64,000 nucleotides of DNA, taken from positions 49,153 to 113,152 of the forward strand of contig NZ_FNAC01000014.1 of the NCBI RefSeq assembly GCF_900101705.1. The letters are read 5' to 3'. Source of the stretch: Algoriphagus faecimaris. GTDB taxonomy: Bacteria > Bacteroidota > Bacteroidia > Cytophagales > Cyclobacteriaceae. This document shows, piece after piece, positions 43,292 to 51,352 of this stretch (position 1 is the stretch's first letter; every line of letters begins with the position of its first letter). Position numbers and translations under genes: made by a program. The notes below the pieces were generated by a model that saw only the letters and a list, made by a program, of their open reading frames with translations, was not told the DNA's origin and ran no database searches.

Positions 43292-44287
43292 TTACTCTTC
43301 CTCTTCTGTTCCAAAAAGCGTCTGCAACTCTACCGCATCGATTCCTTTCTCCTCTTGAAGAAAGCGTACAAAAGAGGCTGTACTGCCGTGAGTCAGGTAC
43401 ACTTTCTCGGCTTCTGTGGACTCTATTGCCTGAATTAATCCCTCCCAATCTGCATGATCAGAAAGTACAAATCCCCGATCGGCAGCTCGTCTCCTCCTCG
43501 TTCCGCGAACTGCCATCCAACCCGAACATATCCCTGTTCGATAAGGTGAAAACCGCCTCATCCATGGTGTACCAAAGGCAGAGGGAGGTGCTATAATCAT
43601 CGCTCCTTTGAATTCACTTTTTGGAGTTTCTTGGGTGACTTTTGGGACATCGGGAATTGCTGTTCCATGAGCCAGCAAAGCTTGGTTAGTATTCCAGACC
43701 GCCCCATGGACAAAAATTTTCCCAATACTTGGATCGAGATGCTTTAGGATTCGCTGAGCCTTGCCCAAAGAGTAAGCGAAAAGCACCGAATTGCGTCCTT
43801 CTTGAGCATTGGTTTTCCACCAAGAATTGACCTGACTAAAAATTTCCTGTTGAGGTTCCCACTTGTAGATCGGCAAACCAAAGGTGCATTCGGATACAAA
43901 TTCATGGCACTTTACCGGCTCGAAAGGAGCAGATAAGCCGTCATCTTCTACTTTGTAATCTCCGCTGACTACGGCTATTTTACCCTTGTGTTCCAATCTG
44001 ATCTGGGATGAACCCGGAATATGACCGGCAGGATGAAGGGAGATTTTCACCCCGTTCATTTCGATCGTCTGAGCATAATCTACTGTTTCCAAACTGATCT
44101 CAGCACCAAGCCGAAGCTTCATCACCTCGGCAGAGTCATGATGGGCCAAGTAATGCTTCATCCCCCATCGGGAATGATCCGAATGTGCATGCGTAATAAC
44201 TGCCCGATCTACCGGTCGCCATGGATCGATAAAAACCCCTGCAGGAGGGCAAAAAAGTCCAGAATCGGTAAGCTCAAGTAGTTTCAT
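43292..44287 (-). CDS. Ligase-associated DNA exonuclease-like metallo-beta-lactamase protein
   Basis: 331 residues from ATG 44287 (MKLLELTDSGLFCPP). The metallo-beta-lactamase metal motif THAHSDH is at 32-38, SLHPAGHIPGSSQI and VVSGDYKVEDDG follow, and the beta-CASP-like end has FVLSDHADW and VYLTHGS. The family is named for its usual place beside an ATP-dependent DNA ligase and a DEXH helicase. Here neither is present: neighbours are a phosphotriesterase and a lipoprotein. A role in DNA end processing is inferred from the family only. Confidence 0.87.
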   Translation of the reverse strand: MKLLELTDSGLFCPPAGVFIDPWRPVDRAVITHAHSDHSRWGMKHYLAHHDSAEVMKLRLGAEISLETVDYAQTIEMNGVKISLHPAGHIPGSSQIRLEHKGKIAVVSGDYKVEDDGLSAPFEPVKCHEFVSECTFGLPIYKWEPQQEIFSQVNSWWKTNAQEGRNSVLFAYSLGKAQRILKHLDPSIGKIFVHGAVWNTNQALLAHGTAIPDVPKVTQETPKSEFKGAMIIAPPSAFGTPWMRRFSPYRTGICSGWMAVRGTRRRRAADRGFVLSDHADWEGLIQAIESTEAEKVYLTHGSTASFVRFLQEEKGIDAVELQTLFGTEEEE

Positions 44288-44329
44288 TTTAGTCGAGTTT
44301 CTATCATCACTCACCTGAGTCAAAAATGT

Positions 44330-45466
44330 TTATCGGAGTTCATAAAAATATAAGGTCTGTGCATCTCGTTCGACAGCATTTGGGTCCTCCCCCGGCTTGG
44401 CATTTACGGAATACAACAGGTCTTTTTTTACATTAAGTTTGATGGGCCATTCTCCTTCCCAGATTTTATCCTTTCCTTTGAAAATCTGGTAAACGGGTGT
44501 CTTATACTTCTTCTTTAAGGCCTGATATTTTTCATCACCTACTACCCGACGATCTAAAGCATCCACTTCCTCTGCTGGTGCAGCCCTCAAATACCAGGTA
44601 AGCAAATGATCATTGGAAAAGACAAAGTTTTCATAGCGAGAGCCCTTGAGCTCTTCAAAGAATAACCCAAAATTATCCCCTGGGCTAGGATTTGTATTTT
44701 TAAAATCCTGCCTGGGATTTAAATGCAAAGAATCTATTAGCACCAATTCCGGAAATTTGTATTCATACAAATAGGGGGTCATAAAAAACTGAAGGTAAAG
44801 TTTATCATCTCGAATCAGGGCATTAGCATCGTAGGAAAAATATTCTCCGGGATCATTAAGATAATTTAATGATTGGGGAACGGGCGCTGAAAACAATTCA
44901 TTCGACTCGTGATCTGAGACTTTCAAAAAATCATAGACATCCATTTTCCATTGATCATCAACTCGGATTTGATCAATATCTGATTCCAAAAATCCAAATT
45001 TGAATTGATAATTTTTGTCAACCACAAAACCAGGGGTATCTCCACTCATTCTACTTAAAATCCGTACATGGGCCATTTTAAAATCCTTTAGAGTAAATTT
45101 TAAATCATATAGGTAAGTACCCGAGAATGTTTCTACTAGGATTTGATCATCTCCCACAAATCTACACGCTGAAAAATAGCCTGATTTATAGCTATTTGGA
45201 CCATCTCCTGTACGGTTGGCAGTGATTAGTATTTGTCCTGAGGGATCAGTTAAAATCAATTCATTGCTTTGAAAATCGAAAAACAAAAAATGCTTTCCAT
45301 CCTCACTGTAGTCGAGCAGCGTAGGGACAACCAAGCGATCAATTTGCATGCTGTCTACCAAGGTTAATTCGGGAATTTGACCTAATTTTTCTTCTGCATT
45401 CTGATTGGAAGTTTCGCAAGAAAACAAACAAAAAGTAATCAATGCCAAAAGGAGATAGGTTTTCAT
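44330..45466 (-). CDS. Lipoprotein, DUF4221-like beta-propeller
   Basis: 378 residues. The lipobox FCLFSC gives Cys17. The mature part reads as repeated four-strand blades (HFLFFDFQSNELILTDPSGQ, GDDQILVETFSGTYLYDLKF, KLYLQFFMTPYLYEYKFPELVLIDSLHL), as in DUF4221/6-bladed propeller lipoproteins of Bacteroidota. Function is unknown; a surface-exposed or periplasmic ligand-binding scaffold is plausible. It ends 42 bp before the exonuclease start. Confidence 0.78.
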   Translation of the reverse strand: MKTYLLLALITFCLFSCETSNQNAEEKLGQIPELTLVDSMQIDRLVVPTLLDYSEDGKHFLFFDFQSNELILTDPSGQILITANRTGDGPNSYKSGYFSACRFVGDDQILVETFSGTYLYDLKFTLKDFKMAHVRILSRMSGDTPGFVVDKNYQFKFGFLESDIDQIRVDDQWKMDVYDFLKVSDHESNELFSAPVPQSLNYLNDPGEYFSYDANALIRDDKLYLQFFMTPYLYEYKFPELVLIDSLHLNPRQDFKNTNPSPGDNFGLFFEELKGSRYENFVFSNDHLLTWYLRAAPAEEVDALDRRVVGDEKYQALKKKYKTPVYQIFKGKDKIWEGEWPIKLNVKKDLLYSVNAKPGEDPNAVERDAQTLYFYELR

Positions 45467-45532
45467 GTTTCTAAAATTTTCTTCAAAAAACGAAAACTTA
45501 ATTTAATTTCAAAATAGACTACTTCAGAAAAA

Positions 45533-46162
45533 TCAAATTTCTTCTACCTCACGATCTGATTTTGCATAGCTTAATCTCCCTAGTTTTTGCCCTACATGAT
45601 ATTCGTCCAGACCGGAAACTGTCACTGTTTCAAGAATATTCAAATCCAATGAACCATCAGCTCTCAGCCCTTTTTCATCTACAAAAATATGATCTATACT
45701 GCCTATCACCAGTATAGTCTGATTGACCTGAAGTGTCTGAGTTTCTACCAAACTACAACCTAGCCGAACAGGGCTTCCTTTGACAAAGGGTGCGGGAAAT
45801 TCTTCAAAATACTCAGGATCGATCCCTGTACCTTCAAATTCGCTTCCATCCCATCTAGCAGAAGTCCAATGGGCTTCCTTGTAAAATTCCGGACTGACTT
45901 GATTCAATGTAAAATACCCTGTATCCAAGATATTTTCCAGAGTATCTCTTTTGACTGTGTGTGGACGCACCAAAATCCCCACCAAAGGAGGGGATGCACC
46001 GATGTGGAATACTTGAGAAAAAGGAGCGAGATTCGTTTGACCTTGTTTGTTTTGAGTCCCAATCAAATTCAAACTTTTATATCCTGAAAGGCAATTGATT
46101 AGGTTTCTTCTGAAAAAAGAATCCGATTCCAGAATACTCTCCTTGGAAAAATACTTCATCAT
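45533..46162 (-). CDS. Flavin reductase family protein (FMN-binding split barrel)
   Basis: 209 residues. The flavin-binding split-barrel core shows LNLIGTQNKQGQTNLAPFSQVFHIGASPPLVGILVR and KRDTLENILDTGYFTLNQ, typical of the family that reduces FMN/FAD for partner monooxygenases or binds flavin tightly. It follows the hypothetical gene by a four-base overlap. A short SDR/pterin gene group lies just upstream on the same strand (see the pterin finding). Confidence 0.9.
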   Translation of the reverse strand: MMKYFSKESILESDSFFRRNLINCLSGYKSLNLIGTQNKQGQTNLAPFSQVFHIGASPPLVGILVRPHTVKRDTLENILDTGYFTLNQVSPEFYKEAHWTSARWDGSEFEGTGIDPEYFEEFPAPFVKGSPVRLGCSLVETQTLQVNQTILVIGSIDHIFVDEKGLRADGSLDLNILETVTVSGLDEYHVGQKLGRLSYAKSDREVEEI

Positions 46163-46602
46163 CGCTGTATGGCTTCCTCGATCGAATCGCAGTATTTGAT
46201 ATCCAATTGATCAATGATGTTGTCAGGATAGGTTTCCAAGATTTGTTTTTTTGCGATTTGAACCATTTTCTCAAACCACTTCTCATCAGGAAGAATTTTT
46301 CTGTGAGTTTTCACCCCGTACTGAAGCATTTCTTTTTTCCAGTGGATGAAATACCATTCCATCGTAGGCTGATGGAAAGCGCGTAGAGAGCGCTTATCGA
46401 ATATAAATTTTTCGAAATTACCCGCTTTGACTATATCCCCAATCTTATGAAAAGCTTCTTTGAAGTCATCTATAGGAATGTAATCCGCTAGTAACTCACA
46501 GATGACGATTTTTTTGTCAGTGTTGACAAAAACACGTGTATATCTCTCTTCAAAAGCCAGTTCAAAATCTCGCGTTTCGGATGTAAATAAGGTGTCGTTC
46601 AT
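46159..46602 (-). CDS. Hypothetical STAS/SpoIIAA-like protein
   Basis: 147 residues, cytoplasmic. The FVNTDKKIVICELLADYIPIDDFKEAF stretch and NFEKFIFDKRSLRAFHQPTMEWYF suggest the SpoIIAA/STAS-like alpha-beta fold seen in Cytophagales proteins of unknown function. It overlaps the flavin reductase by four bases and follows the coiled-coil gene by 15 bp, so it belongs to one short operon. Identity is only suggested by pattern. Confidence 0.65.
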   Translation of the reverse strand: MNDTLFTSETRDFELAFEERYTRVFVNTDKKIVICELLADYIPIDDFKEAFHKIGDIVKAGNFEKFIFDKRSLRAFHQPTMEWYFIHWKKEMLQYGVKTHRKILPDEKWFEKMVQIAKKQILETYPDNIIDQLDIKYCDSIEEAIQR

Positions 46603-46617
46603 AGCAAGATGATGGAA

Positions 46618-46881
46618 TTAGTATAAGGTTTTTTTACGCTGATTTTCAGAACGATTCACTTCATCTTTGAATTGCTCCAGTCGAACCTCGAGATTAGAAG
46701 CATACTCCAAAGTAGTACGCATCATGTCCTGTTGCGATCTGATTTGCTCTTTCAATCTGGCAAGTTCTTGGTTCACGTCAGCCAATTTATTTTCATATTC
46801 TTTCTTCAGCCTTTCTTTTTCAAGTTGGGCTTTCCTCAACTCTTCCTTAAACAAAAGGAATGATTCAGGTGGAGTCTTCAT
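46618..46881 (-). CDS. Small coiled-coil hypothetical protein
   Basis: 87 residues from ATG 46881 (MKTPPESF); a GTG at 46887 is possible. Nearly the whole chain is one charged helix with heptad spacing (EELRKAQLEKERLKKEYENKLADVNQELARLKEQI). There is no membrane or signal segment. It is first in the three-gene run that ends with the flavin reductase. Function is unknown; it is plausibly a dimerising partner of the protein encoded next. Confidence 0.65.
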   Translation of the reverse strand: MKTPPESFLLFKEELRKAQLEKERLKKEYENKLADVNQELARLKEQIRSQQDMMRTTLEYASNLEVRLEQFKDEVNRSENQRKKTLY

Positions 46882-46952
46882 ATTCACAGCTCTATCTCTT
46901 CGGGACCATACCCATGGTTAGTACAATATTTTAATAGGAATTGTTTAATCAT

Positions 46953-47633
46953 TTATTTCAAATTGGACATTCCCCCATCCAAATGAATGATCTGACCCGT
47001 CATCCAAGATGAGGATTCTGAAAGCAAAAAGACGGTAGCATTGGCGATATCCTCAGGACTTCCTATTCGGCCTAGGGGATGTCGCTTATTGCTTGCCTCT
47101 TTTTTATCTTCTGTAGAAAGCAGCGTAGATGCAAGCGGCGTATCCGTCAAGGATGGTGCAATAGCATTAACACGGATTTTGGCAGGTGCCCATTCAGCAG
47201 CTAATGAGCGAGTCAGTCCCTCTATGGCTCCCTTGGCTGCTGCTATTCCCGCATGAAAACCCATTCCCGTCTGCACTGCAACTGTACTGTACAATACGAC
47301 GGAAGGGGAAGTCGATTTTTTTAATGCTTTCATACAAGCCTGAAGCACCCTGACAGCACCCAAAAAATTAATATCTAATTCTTGCTGAAAATCAGCTATC
47401 GAAATTCTATGAAAGGGTTTAAGATTGATCGTACCAGGTAAATATACTAATCCATCGATCGTATCAGGAAGATTCGGAATCTCATCAAAATCTGAGGCGG
47501 TGTCCAACTCGGTTGTTCCATCACCACTTTTAGAATATAAAAAAAGACGGGCTCCCTGAGCTTCCAATTGCTCGACGACAGCCTTACCTATTCCAGAATT
47601 CCCTCCGATTATTACAATATTTTTTTCTTGCAT
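46953..47633 (-). CDS. SDR-family protein lacking the catalytic tyrosine
   Basis: 226 residues from ATG 47633 (MQEKNIVIIGG); upstream in-frame codons add 10 residues. The NAD(P) motif GGNSGIG is at 9-15, and the C-terminal DVA-like block is GSPEDIANATVFLLSESSSWMTGQIIHLDGG. At the YxxxK position it reads GIAAAKGAIEG: the Lys is kept but the Tyr is replaced by Ile. It lies behind the folE/ptpS pair but is separated by a terminator. Activity, if any, must use another proton donor. Confidence 0.85.
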   Translation of the reverse strand: MQEKNIVIIGGNSGIGKAVVEQLEAQGARLFLYSKSGDGTTELDTASDFDEIPNLPDTIDGLVYLPGTINLKPFHRISIADFQQELDINFLGAVRVLQACMKALKKSTSPSVVLYSTVAVQTGMGFHAGIAAAKGAIEGLTRSLAAEWAPAKIRVNAIAPSLTDTPLASTLLSTEDKKEASNKRHPLGRIGSPEDIANATVFLLSESSSWMTGQIIHLDGGMSNLK

Positions 47634-47697
47634 TATTTCTTGTTTTGATACTCTATAAATCAATTTGAGAAGCTTTTTGTTTGGACAAAAACAAAAA

Positions 47698-47718
47698 AAC
47701 CGGAAACAAGCTCCGGTT
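47698..47718 (-). terminator. Terminator of folE
   Basis: Stem AACCGGA (47698-47704) with TCCGGTT (47712-47718). The minus strand continues as TTTTTTTGTTTTTG, a good U-tract. Confidence 0.8.
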
Positions 47719-47743
47719 TTTAAGTTGGTTTAGCTTATTTAAA

Positions 47744-48448
47744 TTATTTCTCCATACTGATGTATTTCAGAAATTCATTTCTTGATTGCTCATCCCTTTC
47801 AAACTTACCTGAATAGAAAGAAGTGACCGTGGAACTGTTGGTATCATTGACACCTCTTGAGCTTACACACATGTGATAAGCATCCATGATGACCGCTACA
47901 TCTTCAGTCCCCAATACTTCTTTGAGTTCGTTTCCGATTTGCACGGTCAATCTCTCCTGTACTTGTGGACGCTTAGAGTAATATTGTACTATCCGATTGA
48001 TTTTAGACAGTCCGATTACGTTACCATTTGAAATGTAAGCGACATGTGCTTTTCCGTAGATAGGCACAAAATGATGTTCGCAATGAGAATGAAAAGTGAT
48101 ATCCTTTTCCACTAGCATTTCGCTATACTTATATTTATTTTCAAAAAGCTTTGCAGCCGGTTTGTTTTTGGGGTTGAGTCCCGCAAAAACTTCTTTGACA
48201 TACATCTTTGCGACACGATGTGGTGTACCCTTCAAGCTGTCATCTGTCAGATCCAGCCCGAGAATATTCATGATCTCGCGAAAGTGTTTTTCAATTAGCT
48301 CAACCTTAAGATTATCATCCATCTCAAAAGCATCTTCTCTGAGTGGGGTCTCAAGGGAGGTTCCAACATGCTCCTCTCCGATTTCCTCGAAGGCAGCTCG
48401 GGCTAAATCAATTCCCATCGTATTCAACATAGTTTCTTTCTGTTTCAT
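47744..48448 (-). CDS. folE: GTP cyclohydrolase I
   Basis: 234 residues with the zinc and active-site motifs HSHCEHHFVPIYGKAHV and YHMCVSSRGV. FolE converts GTP to 7,8-dihydroneopterin triphosphate. The start is ambiguous: ATG 48448, 48430 or 48418, all inside the end of the preceding gene, so an overlap of 11-41 bp exists in any case. It is transcribed with the PTPS-like gene and terminated at 47698-47718. Confidence 0.95.
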   Translation of the reverse strand: MKQKETMLNTMGIDLARAAFEEIGEEHVGTSLETPLREDAFEMDDNLKVELIEKHFREIMNILGLDLTDDSLKGTPHRVAKMYVKEVFAGLNPKNKPAAKLFENKYKYSEMLVEKDITFHSHCEHHFVPIYGKAHVAYISNGNVIGLSKINRIVQYYSKRPQVQERLTVQIGNELKEVLGTEDVAVIMDAYHMCVSSRGVNDTNSSTVTSFYSGKFERDEQSRNEFLKYISMEK

Positions 48449-48824
48449 AAAGTCGAATTATTAATTCGAATTTCCGATCAATTTTTTCCCTCAAAATATT
48501 CCAAATAACCACTGCAATATTTTCAGCAGAGGGGTTGAGTTCTTTGAATTCATCGGTATCCAAGTTTAGGTTTTTGTGGTCAAATTTATTTAATACATGC
48601 TCCTTGATAAGATCACTGAGCTTTTTCATGTCATACACATATCCCGTGACAGGGTCTATTTCGCCTCGAAGCTGTACGATCAAATCATAATTGTGGCCAT
48701 GATAATTAGCATTATTACATTTACCAAAAATTGACTCGTTTTCTTCAGCGCTTAGCGTAGGATTATTGAGGCGATGCGCTGCATTGAAATGTTCTTTACG
48801 GAATACGGATACTTTCATCATCAT
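48408..48824 (-). CDS. 6-pyruvoyl-tetrahydropterin synthase / QueD family protein
   Basis: 138 residues. Zinc and catalytic features are FNAAHRL (His near 16), FGKCNNANYHGHNY and FDHKNLNLD. The wording GKCNNxNxHGHNY and GEIDPVTGxV is closer to eukaryotic-type PTPS than to short QueD, though the spacing CxxxxxHGH alone does not settle it. The product of FolE is its substrate in both cases. It overlaps folE by up to 41 bp. Product: either 6-carboxytetrahydropterin (queuosine) or 6-pyruvoyl-tetrahydropterin (biopterin-type). Confidence 0.9.
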   Translation of the reverse strand: MMMKVSVFRKEHFNAAHRLNNPTLSAEENESIFGKCNNANYHGHNYDLIVQLRGEIDPVTGYVYDMKKLSDLIKEHVLNKFDHKNLNLDTDEFKELNPSAENIAVVIWNILREKIDRKFELIIRLYETERNYVEYDGN

Positions 48825-49051
48825 AGGAAACAGCAGTATTTTCTATTTTGTTTAATTATTTTCTTTTTTCTTTAAACAAATTATTCAACCTACTGCTATT
48901 CAATTATTTATTTACTTAAAATTTTCTTCAAAATTAGTACATCATCCTAGATCTTCAAGGATTTTATTTTTACCAATTAATGAACGATTTCTAGTACTTT
49001 GATAGTTCATTAAACGGCTACAGATTATTTCACCCAAATCACCCCAGTCCT

Positions 49052-49747
49052 ATGCCCATCATTCAATTGACTTCATTGTTGCTATTGCTGTCCCTACTCA
49101 GCCCAAGGATTGACGGTAGGCTCAATCCGGAAATTCCCGCAGTAGAAATCCTTCCCGAAAAAGACAAATCCCTTTATGAGGTATTAAAAGCAAATAGCGC
49201 TGATGTCCCCGATCCACAAATTTTAGAGCTGGCACTCGAAGGATATGAAAAGCTGGAAAACCAATTGTCCAATCCTAATTTGACGATTATTGATTTTACA
49301 CGGCCCTCTACCGAGAAGCGCATGTGGATTATCAACCCCAAAGAAGGCAAGGTACTCCTACAGTCTGTCGTGGCGCATGGAAGAAATTCAGGTCAGTTGA
49401 TGGCTACTCAATTTTCTAATCGTCCGGAGTCCTATCAGAGCAGTATTGGATTTTATAAGACAGCAGAGACTTATCAGGGAAAACACGGCTATTCTCTTCG
49501 ATTGGATGGATTAGAGAAAGGCATCAACGATCAAGCTAGAAATCGAGCCATTGTAATCCATGGAGCCGCCTATGCCACGGAGGAGTTTGCCAAAAATACG
49601 GGTCGACTCGGGCGAAGTTTGGGCTGTCCTGCCTTGCCCTCTCAGCTTTCTGCACAAGCTATCGATTTAATCAAAGAGGGTTCCTTGATGCTGATCTATG
49701 GCAATGACGAGGCTTATATTCAAAACCCTCCCCTTCTGCAGCCTTGA
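49052..49747 (+). CDS. Murein L,D-transpeptidase catalytic-domain family protein
   Basis: 231 residues with an N-terminal signal (SLLLLLSLLSPRIDG) and the YkuD_2-type catalytic block VIHGAAYATEEFAKNTGRLGRSLGCPALP, with the nucleophile Cys in SLGCPAL. The preceding helical part (LALEGYEKLENQL) is short. It should crosslink or trim peptidoglycan peptides in the periplasm. It converges on a second L,D-transpeptidase with no bases between the stops. The leader (48825-49051) is very AT-rich. Confidence 0.88.
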   Translation: MPIIQLTSLLLLLSLLSPRIDGRLNPEIPAVEILPEKDKSLYEVLKANSADVPDPQILELALEGYEKLENQLSNPNLTIIDFTRPSTEKRMWIINPKEGKVLLQSVVAHGRNSGQLMATQFSNRPESYQSSIGFYKTAETYQGKHGYSLRLDGLEKGINDQARNRAIVIHGAAYATEEFAKNTGRLGRSLGCPALPSQLSAQAIDLIKEGSLMLIYGNDEAYIQNPPLLQP

Positions 49748-49764
49748 TTATTCCTGCAGTTTTT
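49736..49764 (+). terminator. Hairpin over the convergent transpeptidase stop codons
   Basis: Arms CTGCAG (49736-49741) and CTGCAG (49754-49759, self-palindromic) enclose both stop codons, followed on the plus strand by TTTTTGCC. It would end the plus-strand transcript; the other direction lacks a U-tract. Confidence 0.5.
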
Positions 49765-51349
49765 GCCAGAGCTGCTCATCAAGCCCATAGATGTCATTTT
49801 TAAAAAGCGCTTTACCCTGATCATCTGACCAATAGGTAAAATACATGATCCAAACCGGTATTTTTTGACTTAATCTTACTTCCGTTTCCACCGTCTGAGT
49901 CATTGCCGTTCTCACTTTTTCTTCCGTCCACTCCGGCTGCTCTCTTAGTAGAAACAATGCAAATTCGAGAGGCTTCTTCATCCGAATACATCCATGACTA
50001 AAGGCCCTATTTTGCCTAAAAAACAACTGCTTTGCAGGTGTGTCATGCAGGTAAATATGATGAGAATTTGGAAACATAAACTTCACCAAACCCAGCGAAT
50101 TGTGAGGCCCCGGTTGCTGCCGTATCCAATAGGGGAAGGACCTCGAATTCCAATCTACAGCGGAAGGGTTTACGACTCTGCCAGCGGAAATTATTTCCAT
50201 CCTGTTTCGCGTCAGATAAGAGGGGTCTCTACGCACTGCCGGTACGATTTCATTTCTAGTAATAGAGTTTGGCACATTCCAATACGGGCTGAAAATCAAA
50301 TGACTCAATTCAGCACTGAAAATTGGGGTTTTATTTCTCACTGTCCCTACAATCACATCAGATGAAAACAGCGTATCTGCTCCATCAAGATAGGCCATTT
50401 TAAAATCCGGAATATTTACCAATACTTTTTCCCCTTCAAGCATACCTTCTGGAATCCAGCGCATACGCTCCAGGTTGACAGCTAGCTGTTGCATTTTTGT
50501 TTTTGGAGAGGCATTAAGCGCTGTCAGCGTATTTTTCCCAATGATTCCATCATCCTCAAGTCCAAAGTCAACTTGAAGCCTACGAACCGCCTGCCACATA
50601 CTGGAGTCGTACAAATCAGGAATTGAATCCAGCCAAGAATAAAAACCGAAACCCAATTTCCTTAATCGCTGATCGATGAGCGGGACCTTTGGATGCCTGT
50701 CGCCCAGTTTGAGGACTTTATCAAGCCTAATCTCATCCCATTCCTCAGCAGCATGAAGCAGTTCCAGCTCTAGCTCCATCATGGTCTTTCTGCCCGCAGC
50801 ATAAGCACTCAGGGATGGTCTTGCCTCTTCCAGAAGATTGGACAAGTACCAAAAACCAGTCACTCGCTTCAAAAAATCCAGAATTACTGCAGGCTCTCTT
50901 TGCTTTTTTAAATCCCAAATCCCAGAAAGTTCGGCCGGATCCACCTTGCCAAACTTCAAGTGATCGATCAATCGATAAAATGAAAGCGTCAAGAGCCCTT
51001 CCAACTCCAGCAAGTCTTTTTGGTTCGGAGGAGTTTTACGATCCAAAAATTGCTGGAAAAGTCGATCGATCTCAGATAATTCGTATTCTTCGGGATTCAA
51101 TCCATCAAACCGAATCTGTGCGATGGACTCCTTGAGGTCAAAAGCCAGCTGATTGGGCTGAGTATCAGTGATCCAAATCAGTTGAAAATTTCTCTCCTCA
51201 TAGAAAGAGTAAACCAAAGCATGCTCCTTAGGAGATAGGGTTTGTTTTTTTCTTTCTAGAAAATGAGTCAAACCTTCCTTTTCTGTCTGGGAAAACGAAA
51301 AAGTAGCCAAAAGGCTAAATCCTATACAAAAGAGGAGGAAGAGGCGCAT
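49748..51349 (-). CDS. L,D-transpeptidase (YcbB/LdtD type)
   Basis: 533 residues. A signal peptide (to about FSFSQ) is followed by a scaffold region, a peptidoglycan-binding-like domain (YDSSMWQAVRRLQVDFGLEDDGIIGKNTLTALN) and the YkuD catalytic block HIYLHDTPAKQLFFRQNRAFSHGCIRM, with the Cys in SHGC. It forms 3-3 crosslinks or links lipoproteins to peptidoglycan. It is last in the operon GNAT-nitrilase, kdsC, kdsA, 3 bp after kdsA, so it is produced with Kdo synthesis enzymes. Confidence 0.92.
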   Translation of the reverse strand: MRLFLLFCIGFSLLATFSFSQTEKEGLTHFLERKKQTLSPKEHALVYSFYEERNFQLIWITDTQPNQLAFDLKESIAQIRFDGLNPEEYELSEIDRLFQQFLDRKTPPNQKDLLELEGLLTLSFYRLIDHLKFGKVDPAELSGIWDLKKQREPAVILDFLKRVTGFWYLSNLLEEARPSLSAYAAGRKTMMELELELLHAAEEWDEIRLDKVLKLGDRHPKVPLIDQRLRKLGFGFYSWLDSIPDLYDSSMWQAVRRLQVDFGLEDDGIIGKNTLTALNASPKTKMQQLAVNLERMRWIPEGMLEGEKVLVNIPDFKMAYLDGADTLFSSDVIVGTVRNKTPIFSAELSHLIFSPYWNVPNSITRNEIVPAVRRDPSYLTRNRMEIISAGRVVNPSAVDWNSRSFPYWIRQQPGPHNSLGLVKFMFPNSHHIYLHDTPAKQLFFRQNRAFSHGCIRMKKPLEFALFLLREQPEWTEEKVRTAMTQTVETEVRLSQKIPVWIMYFTYWSDDQGKALFKNDIYGLDEQLWQKLQE

Positions 51350-51352
51350 GAC

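Noticed and set aside
43246..43596. Plus-strand open frame opposite the exonuclease gene
   Set aside because: The minus-strand protein has HxHxDH and other metal motifs; the antisense frame has none.
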